Counted from the first letter of the stretch, positions 1 through 8,172 are shown. The stretch: DNA of 12,073 bases from Embleya sp040605455 (GCF_040605455.1 NZ_JBEXCV010000211.1:1-12073), one strand, 5' to 3'. The notes: a model not told the origin generated them from the sequence alone. Program-made: numbers and translations.

Positions 1-851
<851 letters not shown>

Positions 852-855
<4 letters not shown>

Positions 856-1412
856 GCCCGAGCCTCCTCGCGGACCTCCGAGGCGCACACGGCCGTCTCC
901 AGAATGGCGCGGACGATCTGCGGGTAGGCGCCGCACCTGCACAAGTTGCCGCTCATCCGCTCGCGGACCTCCGCGGCGTCGAGCGGGCCTCCGGCCGGGC
1001 CGGCCATCGCGTCCGGGGCGGTGGCCGCACTGGGCATCCCCGCCGCGTGCTCGGCGAGCATCCCGGCCGCGGAACACAGCTGCCCGGGCGTGCAAAAGCC
1101 GCACTGGAGTCCGTCGAGGCGAACGAACGCCTCTTGCATCGCGTTCAGTTCGCCGTCGGTGGCCAAGCCCTCGACGGTCGTCACCTGGGCGGCGTCGGCA
1201 GCCACGGCCAGGGTGAGACAGGAGACCACGCGACGCCCGTCCAGCAGGACCGTGCATGCGCCGCACTGTCCGCGGTCGCAGCCCCTTTTCGTGCCGGTGA
1301 GGCCCAGGTCGTCCCGGAGGGCGTCGAGCAGTGTCCTGCGATGGTCGACGGTCAGCTTCCGTGTGTCGCCGTTGACGTGCAGCACGATGTCGCTGCTGGT
1401 CCGGTCGGGCAT
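852..1412 (-). CDS. Aldehyde oxidoreductase [2Fe-2S] subunit, PaoA/YagT-like
   Basis: This is the small iron-sulfur subunit of the same molybdenum hydroxylase, 186 aa. The N-terminal plant-ferredoxin-type domain has C45, C50, C53 and C65 (GCDRGQCGAC then VVSC). The C-terminal helical domain has C104 and C107 (QCGFCTPGQ) and C158 and C160 (NLCRCG). Together these ligate two [2Fe-2S] clusters. I chose the ATG at 1412 because a strong GAAAGGA site sits just upstream and the protein then starts MPDRTSSDIVLHVNG, right before the ferredoxin fold; upstream in-frame codons give only low-complexity Arg/Pro. No Tat signal is visible, unlike E. coli PaoA, so a cytoplasmic enzyme is inferred. A Gly/Ala/Pro-rich linker near 125-140 separates the CGFC and CRCG motifs. 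It is the first gene of the operon. Confidence 0.92.
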
Positions 1413-1444
1413 GCGGTTCCTTTCGTGCGGGCAGGGCCGGGTCT

Positions 1445-1463
1445 TCTCGGGCCGGCCCCGAGA
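1445..1463. repeat. 7-bp inverted repeat in the oxidoreductase leader
   Basis: Arms TCTCGGG and CCCGAGA pair perfectly around a five-base centre. The repeat lies 33 bases before the Fe-S subunit start codon, so it may be an operator or a leader hairpin. In GC-rich DNA a 7-bp match alone is weak evidence. Confidence 0.35.
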
Positions 1464-1559
1464 TGCTCGGTACGACACCGGAGCGCGGGCCCGGAGGCGC
1501 CGGCGCAGCACGTCGCTTCCGGTCGTCCGGCGGGCGGTGCGCGGGCGGCGTGTCCATGC

Positions 1560-1584
1560 AACCAGCCCGACGGCAGGGCTGGTT
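1560..1584 (-). terminator. Terminator-like hairpin after the esterase gene
   Basis: A 9-bp perfect stem (AACCAGCCC with GGGCTGGTT) encloses a seven-base loop. It lies about 110 bases past the esterase stop. It lacks a clear U-run on the minus strand, which is common for actinomycete terminators. Its position separates the ABM/esterase unit from the oxidoreductase operon. Confidence 0.55.
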
Positions 1585-1694
1585 TGGGCAAAGCAGGCGC
1601 TCTCTTGCCCATTCCTGTCGCCGTGGTACGCGCCCTCGGCCGGCGCAAGGCGGTTCGACCGAGCCGCGCGAGGACGGTGCGCCGGGGCGTGCCG

Positions 1695-2702
1695 TCAGGC
1701 CTGCGCCGACGCGATGCGGACCGCGCTCCGGGTGAGGATCCGGGCGAGCCAGTCCGTACGCGTCCGCCGCGCGGCCACGGCGAGGTGGGCCTGCGGGAAC
1801 AGGGCGTCGAAGCCGTGGAACCCGCCCTGCCAGATGTGTAGTTCGGCCTCGCCGCCGGCCGCCCAGATGGCGTGTACGTAGGCGGCGTCCTCGTCGCGGA
1901 AGACTTCCGCCGAGCCCGCGTCGATGTACGTCGGCGGCAGTGCGGACAGGTCGTCGGCCAGGGCCGGCGACACGTACGGAGGTACCGCGCCGCGACCGAG
2001 ACCGGCGAGCACGCCGGCCCACCCGAAGGCGTTCATCTCGGCTGTCCACACACCCGGAATACCGGAGAACTGGCGGCTGGACGCGGTCGAGTTGCGGTGG
2101 TCGAGCATCGGGCAGACCAGGATCTGCGCGGCGACCCGCGGCCCGGCCAGGTCGCGTGCCATCAGCACCGCGCCGGCCGCCAGGCCGCCGCCCGCACTGG
2201 CGCCGGCCACGATGATGCGGTCCGGATCGACCCCCAGTTCGGCGGCGTGCTCGGCCACCCAGCGAAGGCCGTGGTAGCAGTCCTCGACCAGCGTCGCGCC
2301 CCCGGCCTCGGGAGCCAGGCGGTACTCCACGGTCACCACCACGGCGCCGAACGCGTCGAGCCAGTCCAGCGGGATGTCGAGCTGGGAGAAGCGGTTGCCC
2401 ATCACCATGCCGCCGCCGTGGATCCAGAACACGCACGGTGCGCCGGCCGCCCCCGGACCGGCCGCGCCGGACGCGGTGTCGGAATCAGGGCTCAGCACGG
2501 TCAAGGGGATGGGTGTCCCGTCCGGGTGGACGGCCGCCAGGTCGCGCCGGGTCACGGCACGGCCGTCCAGGAGAGTGTCGGGAGACGCGGCGGCGAACTG
2601 CCGCATCGTCGGCAGGAGGGCGTGGTCCAAGGTGGTGCCGAGCGGCAATCCGTTGAGCAGGGAGTGCAGTTCGGGGTCGATCTCGGGGCGTGCCGAGGTC
2701 AT
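1695..2702 (-). CDS. Alpha/beta hydrolase, HSL-like (family IV) esterase
   Basis: A 335-aa carboxylesterase-type hydrolase, normal length for the hormone-sensitive-lipase family. The oxyanion-hole motif is HGGG at residues 95-98 (FWIHGGGMVMGN). The nucleophile is S169 in GASAGG, and the histidine is H296 in GGFHGFD. The usual acid motif DPLxDE reads EVFRDED here, so the acid is probably E266, with D270 as an alternative. The helical cap corresponds to the first 50 or so residues. The ATG at 2702 is chosen because AAGGA sits about 9 bases upstream and the protein then starts MTSARPEIDPELHSLL. No signal peptide is visible, so it should be cytoplasmic. It follows the ABM gene by 88 bases on the same strand, probably co-transcribed. 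Natural substrates cannot be read from the sequence. Confidence 0.9.
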   Translation of the reverse strand: MTSARPEIDPELHSLLNGLPLGTTLDHALLPTMRQFAAASPDTLLDGRAVTRRDLAAVHPDGTPIPLTVLSPDSDTASGAAGPGAAGAPCVFWIHGGGMVMGNRFSQLDIPLDWLDAFGAVVVTVEYRLAPEAGGATLVEDCYHGLRWVAEHAAELGVDPDRIIVAGASAGGGLAAGAVLMARDLAGPRVAAQILVCPMLDHRNSTASSRQFSGIPGVWTAEMNAFGWAGVLAGLGRGAVPPYVSPALADDLSALPPTYIDAGSAEVFRDEDAAYVHAIWAAGGEAELHIWQGGFHGFDALFPQAHLAVAARRTRTDWLARILTRSAVRIASAQA

Positions 2703-2790
2703 GGCAAGTGTCCTTCCGGAGAGTCGGCTGGTACGGGAGGCGGGAATCGGTGCTTGTCCGAGGCGGTGGACCGGAGGCGTGCACATCGGT

Positions 2791-3096
2791 TCAGAACGCG
2801 GCCTTGCCGCCGACCGGCACCACGTCGGCGTACTGCGGCTCATCGGCCAGCAGCGGCTGCAACCGGGCGACGAGGGCGGCCGCTTCGTCGGTCGCGAAGA
2901 ACGCCGCGTGCGCCGCCTCGCTCGTCCAGCCCTCGGTCACATGGACCGTGTCGGGATCCGCGGCCGAGCGCCCGACGAGGAAGACGACGCAGTCGGCGGA
3001 CGGCAGCGACGGAGCGGCCAGCAGGAACGCGACCAGCTCGTCGCCCTTCCCCGGCAGCGCGGTCATGGTGGCGTGGAAGCCGTGGGTCACGGTCAT
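2791..3096 (-). CDS. Antibiotic biosynthesis monooxygenase (ABM) domain protein
   Basis: A 101-aa single-domain protein of the dimeric alpha+beta barrel ABM fold. The sequence begins TVTHGFHATMTALPGKGDEL, the usual first strand and helix of the family, and continues with CVVFLVGRS and VTEGWTSEAAHAAFF, the core strands and the helix that carries the conserved W. The start at 3096 is set by GAGGAG about 8 bases upstream. ABM proteins are small cofactor-free oxygenases or quinol-handling proteins; many have no known substrate. It is first in a unit with the esterase and is divergent from the AraC gene, so control by that regulator is likely but inferred. Confidence 0.88.
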   Translation of the reverse strand: MTVTHGFHATMTALPGKGDELVAFLLAAPSLPSADCVVFLVGRSAADPDTVHVTEGWTSEAAHAAFFATDEAAALVARLQPLLADEPQYADVVPVGGKAAF

Positions 3097-3260
3097 GGAG
3101 GTCTCCTCGATGGACTGAAGCGATCGTCTCGCCCGGATGTTTCGGACTTCTTCATCGAAGCAGCCTGACCTGCGCAAACGTTAGAACGATGGCCTCGGAT
3201 ACTTGCTTGATCCTCTCCGGCTTCTGGCAGAAAGACGGTTGCCGCTGGTTCACTGCGCGC
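3097..3260. promoter_or_regulatory. Divergent intergenic region between ABM and AraC genes
   Basis: This 164-base divergent region must carry the promoter of the ABM/esterase unit and probably that of the AraC gene. It is clearly less GC-rich than the flanking genes. A TANNNT-like GATACT lies near 3197-3202 on the plus strand, and TAACGT occurs on the minus strand near 3180. Neither has a recognisable -35 box at the right distance. It is the natural place for an AraC-family operator, but no clear repeat was found. Confidence 0.4.
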
Positions 3261-4154
3261 ATGAGCCTTGAGGAGATGCGCGCGCTGATCGAACGGCACG
3301 TACGGCCCGACGCGGCAACCAGCGTCGACGGCTTCCGGATCGCCAAGGTCACCCGGACCTCACCGCCCGGCCCGGAGACGTCCGGCGTGGTCATGGCGCT
3401 GATCGTCCAAGGCGCCAAGCACATCGCCCTCGGCGACCGGATCTACGAGTACGGCGCGGGCCAGTACCTGGTGACCTCGGTGGACATGCCGATCACCGGC
3501 CACTTCACGCAGGCCGATGCGGACGAACCCGCACTCGGTATCGGCCTGGACCTCCGGCCCACCGCCATCGCCGAACTCCTGCTCCAATCCGCGCCCGGCG
3601 ACCTGCCGCCCGCATCGGGCACCCCGTCCGGCATGGCCGTCAGCACCGCGCCGCCCGAACTCCTCGACGCCGTGCTCCGACTGCTGCGCCTTTTGGACCG
3701 GCCGCGCGACCGCGCCGTGCTGGCGCCGCTGGTCGTGCGCGAGATCCTGTGGCATCTGATCGTCGGGGAACAAGGGTCCACGGTCAGGCAGTTGGGGCTC
3801 GCCGACAGCAGCCTCACGTGCATCGCCCGTTCGGTCCGGTGGATCCGCTCCAACTTCGCCGAGTCCTTCCGCGTCGAGGACGTCGCACGCGAGGCGGGAA
3901 TGAGCGTCTCCGCGTTCCACCGCAGCTTCCAGGCGGTCACCGCGATGAGCCCGATCCAGTTCCAGAAGCAGATCAGACTCCAGGCGGCACGCATCCAACT
4001 CGTCGCCCGGCCAGGCGACATCACCGGCATCAGCCGCCGCGTCGGCTACGACAGCCCCTCGCAGTTCAGCCGCGAGTACCGCCGCCAGTTCGGACTTCCG
4101 CCGAGCCAGGACGCGATGCGCATGCGCGCCGAGGACCCGACGGTGGCGGGCTGA
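3261..4154 (+). CDS. AraC-family transcriptional regulator with AraC_N domain
   Basis: A 297-aa regulator. Residues about 20-170 match the AraC_N-type ligand domain (for example VVMALIVQGAKHIALGDRIY and GQYLVTSVDMPITGHF). Residues 190-285 form the double helix-turn-helix: RVEDVAREAGMSVSAFHRSF at 204-223, then ITGISRRVGYDSPSQFSREY at 254-273, the classic AraC signature. The ATG at 3261 gives MSLEEMRALIERHV, the usual N-terminus for this subfamily. An in-frame ATG at 3189 would add 24 atypical residues; neither has a strong ribosome binding site. It is divergent from the ABM/esterase unit. E. coli YqhC, an aldehyde-responsive activator, has the same architecture, so aldehyde sensing beside a PaoABC-type enzyme is an attractive inference. 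Confidence 0.9.
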   Translation: MSLEEMRALIERHVRPDAATSVDGFRIAKVTRTSPPGPETSGVVMALIVQGAKHIALGDRIYEYGAGQYLVTSVDMPITGHFTQADADEPALGIGLDLRPTAIAELLLQSAPGDLPPASGTPSGMAVSTAPPELLDAVLRLLRLLDRPRDRAVLAPLVVREILWHLIVGEQGSTVRQLGLADSSLTCIARSVRWIRSNFAESFRVEDVAREAGMSVSAFHRSFQAVTAMSPIQFQKQIRLQAARIQLVARPGDITGISRRVGYDSPSQFSREYRRQFGLPPSQDAMRMRAEDPTVAG

Positions 4155-4199
4155 TGCCGTCCCGTCGACGCGGCGGCACGCAGTCTCGTCGCGCGCCGT

Positions 4200-5216
4200 T
4201 CAGCGTCCCCCGGTCAGCTCCGCGTGGATGGCGGTACGCCCCGAACTGAGCGGCATCCCGCCGCGGCCGTGCTCCGACGCCACCACCTGCGCGAGGATCG
4301 ACAAGGCGGTCTCCGCCGTCGAGACCCCGCCGATGTCCAGGCCCACCGGGCCTATCAGGCGCTCCAGGCCCGGCGTCCCGTACAGGCGGCGCAGCCGTCC
4401 GGCATGCGTGGCGCGGCTGCCCAGCGCACCCACGAACCCTGCTCGGCCGCCCAGCGCCGCGCGCAGTGCCCGGTCGTCGATCCGCGGATCGTGACTCAGC
4501 ACGACCAGCGCGTCGTCCGCGCCGAGCGGATGGCCGGCCAGCCAGGCGTCCGGCCACGCGCGAACGACCAGCGCGTCGGCGGGAAACGCACCCGAGGCGA
4601 CGTGGTCGGGACGCGGATCCAACACCACAACCGCGCGCCGCAGCGGCTCCGCCGACCGCGCCAGCGCGGCGGCGAGATCGGTCGCTCCCACCAGTACGAG
4701 CCGAGCACGCGGGACCAGCTCTTCAATGAACAACCCTCCGCACACGTCCAGTTCGTCTCGCGAACCGGCGGACACCCACATGTGCGGAGCGCGAAGGCCC
4801 ACCCCGACCGCGAGCGGCAGCCCGTCCGCCACCGCCCGGGTGATAGCCGCAGCCACCGCAGCCGGCGGCGCCGGCGTCACCAGGACGCGCAACGCGCCCA
4901 CACATGCCGGTCCCTCCTCCCACGGCAGCAAGTCGCCGCCCGGCAGCACATCGATCAGGCGGGCAGGTGCCCCGGCGAGCACGGCCCGGGCCACGTCGAG
5001 GACCATCCCTTCGACGCACCCGCCGGAGACCGAGCCGCGCCACTGCCCGTCGGAGGCCACTGCCATGGCGGCCCCCAGCGGCCGGGAACCGGGACCGTCG
5101 CGCCCCACCAGCCGGGCGATTACCACCGGGACTCCTCGCCGACCGTGCTCCTCCACGAACGGCCAAACCTCGTGCAGCACCGCACACCCCCGTACATATC
5201 GCAGTCGCCGTGCCAT
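4200..5216 (-). CDS. XdhC/CoxI-family Mo-cofactor delivery protein
   Basis: A 338-aa protein of the XdhC/CoxI/PaoD group, chaperones that bind and sulfurate molybdenum cofactor and insert it into xanthine dehydrogenase-family enzymes. The N-terminal domain has the hallmark GPGSRPLGAAMAVASDG then GSVSGGCVEG (residues 41-70), with the conserved cysteine at C67. The C-terminal half is a Rossmann-like XdhC_C domain: LVLVGATDLAAALA (173-186), VVLSHDPRIDD (238-248), GFVGALGSRATHAGRL (260-275) and DIGGVSTAETALSILA (294-309). An ATG at 5216 has no evident ribosome binding site. A GTG at 5180 follows a GGGGG run and would start VLHEVWPFVEEHG, closer to the family N-terminus, so the true start may be 5180. 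It probably serves the oxidoreductase at 1-1412 although it is not in that operon. Confidence 0.9.
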   Translation of the reverse strand: MARRLRYVRGCAVLHEVWPFVEEHGRRGVPVVIARLVGRDGPGSRPLGAAMAVASDGQWRGSVSGGCVEGMVLDVARAVLAGAPARLIDVLPGGDLLPWEEGPACVGALRVLVTPAPPAAVAAAITRAVADGLPLAVGVGLRAPHMWVSAGSRDELDVCGGLFIEELVPRARLVLVGATDLAAALARSAEPLRRAVVVLDPRPDHVASGAFPADALVVRAWPDAWLAGHPLGADDALVVLSHDPRIDDRALRAALGGRAGFVGALGSRATHAGRLRRLYGTPGLERLIGPVGLDIGGVSTAETALSILAQVVASEHGRGGMPLSSGRTAIHAELTGGR

Positions 5217-5619
5217 CGCGGCCTGCGGCCGACGGCGCGAGGCCCGCGTCCATCAGAGCAAGACCGCCGAAGGGAGTCCTCGGGTAATCGTCGCGAGACC
5301 TTGCCCAATCGCGCCGCCCGCCGACCAGAGCGACGGTGCGCGGGAGGGACTGCCCGAGGTAGCCCGATTTCGTTCGAGGCTTGGACGGGCGTCCGACGCG
5401 AGAGGGGCCGGCACGCGCTCGTCGAGAGCCTGCGTTACGCATGCGCCGTCCAGGTGGGGGTACTTCGTGTACATTCGCCGCCACGATCACCCTCGCAACG
5501 ACGACCGCTGCCCTCGCCGCCCTTGCGGCCGCCACCCGGTGACGCCCCGTTGCTTGGGCCCCGACACGTTCGTTGACGGCACCCGACGTCTGGGCCAACA
5601 CCGCAGTGGGAGTGGTCAC
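5217..5619. other. Intergenic region with no convincing gene
   Basis: These 403 bases lie between XdhC and the truncated transposase. Short coding-like patches appear on the minus strand but change frame and have no consistent start. A 33-codon plus-strand ORF at 5441-5542 has an Ala/Thr-rich hydrophobic segment but no ribosome binding site. The stretch is best read as degraded DNA next to an insertion-sequence junction, perhaps including the XdhC promoter. Confidence 0.4.
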
Positions 5620-6756
5620 TCAATCCGGCCCGGCCGGCCCCGAGCCCGTACGCAGGGTCGACTTGGATGTCGAAGGCCGCGGGTCATCGGCATCTGCCAC
5701 TCGAACTCGTGGACAAATCCAGCCGTGCCCTGCCCTTGCCGCGCGCCGTCGGCGCAGGTGGTCGCGGTAGGGGTCGACGAGGGTGGGCCGGTATTGCGGG
5801 GCGATGCGCAGGGTCGTCGGTTCGGGGATGCGGGCGTAGCGTTTGACGGTGTTCAGGGCCGGGTCCAGGCGGCGGGAGCAGTCGAGCAGGCCGACGCCCT
5901 GGCCGAGGAGTTGGTGGACTTGGTGCCAGCATTCGCGGGTGGTCTGCTCGCGGGTGCCACCAGGGCGGGGAGGATTGACGGTGGCCGAGCAGAGGGTGTG
6001 GGCGCGGACTTCGGCCAGGACTTTGTCGCACAGGTTGTGCCAGAGGTGCCAGCGGTCGCTGATCTGGATCGCGTCGGGCAGGGCCCGTCGGATCGCTTCG
6101 GCGTAGGTGGGCGATCCGTCCCGGAACACGGCCTCGATGCCGGGATGCTCGCGCAGCCAGCTTTCCAGGGTGGCGGCCTCGCGGTCGGCCAGTACCTCGA
6201 TCCGCTGGCCGGTCTCGGCGTCGATGATGATCGTGGCGTGGCGGTGTCGGCGCCGCAGGGCGAATTCGTCGACCCCGGCCACCCGCGGAATCCGCACTGT
6301 TGGCAGGGGGATGCGCCGCAGCAGCCGCAGGGCGGTGGCGTACGAGACGGGCACCGTCGGCGGCCGGGTGAGCCGGGCGGACGCCCGGCCGCATAACTCC
6401 TTGACCACTGCGGATAGTTGGCCGTTCAGACGTGCAGTGCGACGCTGATGGCGCTCCAGGAGCCCGGGAACCTGTTCGCGGAATGTCCGTCGACAGCAGC
6501 CCAGGGCCGGACAGGCCGGCCGCCGTATCCTCACCCGGCCCACGACCGGGCGGCCGTCGACCGGTACATCCCGCACCGTCCGGCCGTGATACCCGTGTAC
6601 CTTCCCCGTCGGCACCCCACACACCGGACAGGGGACGAGGACATCGCGGGTCCGGGCCGTGATCCGGACCACCTCACCGCCGTCCACTACATCCTCGATG
6701 ACCAGCGCCGAGAGCCCTGAAAACACCGTACCCACAAGCGTGTTCGCATCATGCAC
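5620..6756 (-). pseudogene. ISL3-family transposase, 3'-truncated
   Basis: A 378-codon ORF from a GTG at 6756. The N-terminal zinc-ribbon domain of ISL3 transposases has C43, C46, C82 and C87/C88 (CPVCG; CPALGCCRRTF). A helix-turn-helix-like region follows, then the DDE catalytic core with D163 (AGVDEFALRR), D213 (FRDGSPTYAEAI) and D234 (ISDRWHLWHNL). Family similarity runs to YRPTLVDPYRDHLRRRRAA at about residue 340 (base 5737) and then stops; the last 38 residues are unrelated. Full actinomycete relatives continue for well over 100 residues, carrying the catalytic Glu (HNGRTEGxN-type motif), which is missing here. The protein should therefore be catalytically dead. Expression from its own GTG is possible but function is not expected. 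Confidence 0.85.
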
Positions 6757-6810
6757 GCCCCATGATCACAATCGGGCACCCAACGTCACCACCGACTACG
6801 GAACAGAGCC
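5737..6810 (-). mobile_element. Truncated ISL3-family insertion sequence
   Basis: The upstream end lies near 6810. Read on the minus strand it begins GGCTCTGTTCCGTAGT, with the GGCTCT start typical of ISL3-family terminal inverted repeats, 54 bases before the transposase GTG. The opposite end should carry the matching repeat, but no such match is seen near or left of 5737, where transposase similarity breaks off. The element has therefore lost its transposase 3' end and distal repeat by deletion or rearrangement. Target duplications cannot be checked. Confidence 0.65.
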
Positions 6811-7056
6811 CGGTTCTTGGTGTATCGGCTGGCTCCGGCGGTCGCCACGAGGATCCCGGGGCTACCCGGGCAGGTGCGTGCAGCGGGTGGTGCACGGCGG
6901 ATCCGAGCTCATCTGCGCTGTGAACCGGATGTCGTACCGGCGGGGCGAAAACCGCCCCGCCGGGCAGGCGCATGCCTCTACACGGGACCCGGCCGGGCCG
7001 TTGGACCACCCTGACCGACACCGACGGAGTGCCTCAGCAAACGCGGCGGGGCGTCA
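6811..7056. other. Noncoding stretch beyond the IS end, with a strong hairpin
   Basis: No reading frame here has convincing actinomycete codon use or a recognisable product. The only structure is the perfect 11-bp hairpin at 6937-6963. It may be the flank into which the ISL3 element inserted. Confidence 0.4.
6937..6963. terminator. Perfect 11-bp hairpin, terminator-like
   Basis: Arms CCGGCGGGGCG and CGCCCCGCCGG are exact complements around an AAAAC loop. No T-run follows on either strand, so it could act as a bidirectional actinomycete-type terminator, or be a recombination or protein site. No gene is clearly placed to use it. Confidence 0.5.
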
Positions 7057-7323
7057 GTGCGTTCAGGACCCTCACCCCGGCAGCAGGTGCCGCGTCCGGA
7101 CGCTTCTCAAGTCCCGGGCGTGCTGCGCCTGTTCCACCCGCTGTGGGATGCCGTGGCAGACGAGGACCTCCTCCACAGCGACACGACGCACGCGCGGGGG
7201 AACTTCCGTACCTGGGCGAAGATCACGTCCCACCTGTACGCGGCCCGCCACCGCGAACCCGGCAGGAACGTGGACCGCGCCCTGCCGGCCCGGGCCTGCT
7301 CCCGCCTGGGCCCGCCCTTGTGA
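7057..7323 (+). CDS. Small unidentified protein, possibly a gene remnant
   Basis: An 88-codon ORF from a GTG with a GGCGGGG stretch a few bases upstream. From about base 7117 onwards nearly every third codon position is G or C and the composition is balanced (VLRLFHPLWDAVADEDLLHS, then RTWAKITSHLYAARHREPGR), which supports real coding origin. The first 20 codons are poorer and may be fused foreign DNA. I do not recognise the product. It ends 46 bases before the TniA-like fragment on the same strand, which has a clear ribosome binding site in the gap, so the two may once have been neighbours in one transposon operon. Confidence 0.35.
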   Translation: MRSGPSPRQQVPRPDASQVPGVLRLFHPLWDAVADEDLLHSDTTHARGNFRTWAKITSHLYAARHREPGRNVDRALPARACSRLGPPL

Positions 7324-7369
7324 CGACACGCCGCGCCGCGTACCGCCATCCGCGATCGAAGGACGAGAC

Positions 7370-7740
7370 ATGGGCTCGAAAGACACCCACCCGCCGGCCG
7401 ACGAGACCCGCCCCGCCCCCGCTGCCTCACCAGGGCTCGACGCCGTCTCGCGGACGGCATTGCGGGCGCCGGCCGTGAGAAGCCTTCCGGGCCTGCGTTC
7501 CCGGCGTGAGCTCACCACCGGCCACGTCCGTACGACGGCGCAATGCCCGGGGTCGGAGCGCCCCGTATGGCGTTGGTTGGCCGATGCCACGACCACACCC
7601 GAAACCGCAGCCTCCCCGGGAGCCCGCCGCGGCGACCGGTTCGAGATCACCCCGCCCATCCGGGTGTTGCCGGCGTACCGGCGCGGCAATGCCTCCGCAG
7701 TCCACCGCGAACTCACGGCCCGCGCCCGTACGGCCACCGG
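7370..7740 (+). pseudogene. N-terminal remnant of a TniA-like (rve/Mu-type) transposase
   Basis: The ATG at 7370 is preceded by AAGGACGA at good spacing. Residues 48-72 (LTTGHVRTTAQCPGSERPVW then RWLAD) resemble the N-terminal helix-turn-helix of actinobacterial TniA proteins (usual form ...ALGVSERTVWRWL). Residues 91-120 (FEITPPIRVLPAYRRGNASA then VHRELTARAR) resemble the following segment, usually ...FRGNVAALHR. After about residue 124 the family-like sequence and codon use stop and the minus strand becomes coding-like, so the catalytic DDE domain is absent. The open frame runs on to 8122 as Arg-rich nonsense. It points the opposite way to tniB/tniQ at the right edge, so it comes from a different or rearranged element. 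The identification rests on motif memory, not a search. Confidence 0.5.
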
Positions 7741-7741
7741 T

Positions 7742-7860
7742 CCGGGGTCGCTGGCCGGCGACCCCGCCTCGCCCGCTCCAGGAACTGCGCGGCGTCGGGC
7801 CAGGCCGCGGGGACGTGAACCCGGCGCAGGGTGTCGACCAGATCGGGGAAGCGGCCCTCG
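7742..7860 (-). pseudogene. Unidentified minus-strand coding fragment
   Basis: About 40 codons read RFPDLVDTLRRVHVPAAW then PDAAQFLERARRG with almost only G/C in the third position, typical of real coding DNA in this genome. No start or stop belongs to it; it is bordered by plus-strand remnants on both sides. I cannot name the family. It is best seen as an inverted scrap left by rearrangement. Confidence 0.3.
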
Positions 7861-8092
7861 CGCGTTTCGATGCCCGCCGCACCACCCGCGACATCGACGT
7901 CCCGAGCCGCGCGTTCTCCGACGACGAGGCCGAGATCGCCCGAAGGGTCGCTGCGATCGCGGCCGCCGACGTCGACGACGGCACGGTCTTCGACTCGGTC
8001 ACCGTCAAGACTGTGCCCATCCGCGAAGAAGACGAATACCACGGCGCGCGGTTGACCATGTCCGCGGCTATCGTCCGTGCCCGCCCCCGGCA
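7860..8092 (+). pseudogene. AbiEii-like nucleotidyltransferase toxin remnant
   Basis: A stretch of about 78 codons with strong GC3 bias. It contains ARRTTRDIDV, the nucleotidyltransferase acidic motif region (D-I-D), then DDEAEIARRVAAIAAADVDD and VKTVPIREEDEYHGARLTMS. These match the order of the core of AbiEii/type IV toxin nucleotidyltransferases (TRDIDxx...DDGxxFD...IREDxEYxGxRV). The upstream glycine-rich strand (GG[ST] motif), the C-terminal helical half and any AbiEi antitoxin gene are missing. It is therefore a fragment and not a working toxin-antitoxin module. Similarity was judged by eye. Confidence 0.5.
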
Positions 8093-8156
8093 TGGGCCCG
8101 CTCGTGGGCGAGGCACACATGACCGAACAAGACACGGAGAACGGGATCACACCGCG

Positions 8157-8172
8157 ACGCCGTACACGGCGT
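8157..8172. repeat. 16-bp palindrome downstream of the DUF234 ATPase
   Basis: ACGCCGT and ACGGCGT pair exactly around a two-base centre. It lies 54 bases beyond the ATPase stop on the minus strand and could help end transcription, or be a protein site. The loop is too tight for a classical terminator. Confidence 0.35.

Larger units (their letters stand above)
1413..1694 (-). promoter_or_regulatory. Upstream region of the aldehyde oxidoreductase operon
   Basis: These 282 bases separate the esterase stop from the oxidoreductase start. They hold the terminator-like hairpin at 1560-1584 and a shorter inverted repeat at 1445-1463. The oxidoreductase promoter must lie in or above this stretch, but no convincing -35/-10 pair stands out. 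No gene with good codon use is seen here. Confidence 0.4.

Noticed and set aside
1872..4154. A 760-codon plus-strand ORF containing the AraC gene
   Set aside because: The region before 3261 is antisense to the esterase and ABM genes and has no plausible protein character; only the AraC part is real.
4155..4199. Terminator between the convergent AraC and XdhC genes
   Set aside because: Only short imperfect GC matches were found, no clear stem-loop.
5441..5542. 33-aa ORF with an Ala/Thr hydrophobic segment
   Set aside because: It lacks a ribosome binding site and any known small-protein pattern; Ala-rich peptides arise easily by chance in GC-rich DNA.
4224..5576. Long plus-strand ORFs over XdhC
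   Set aside because: They are antisense to a clearly recognisable XdhC gene and contain Arg/Pro/His-rich nonsense.
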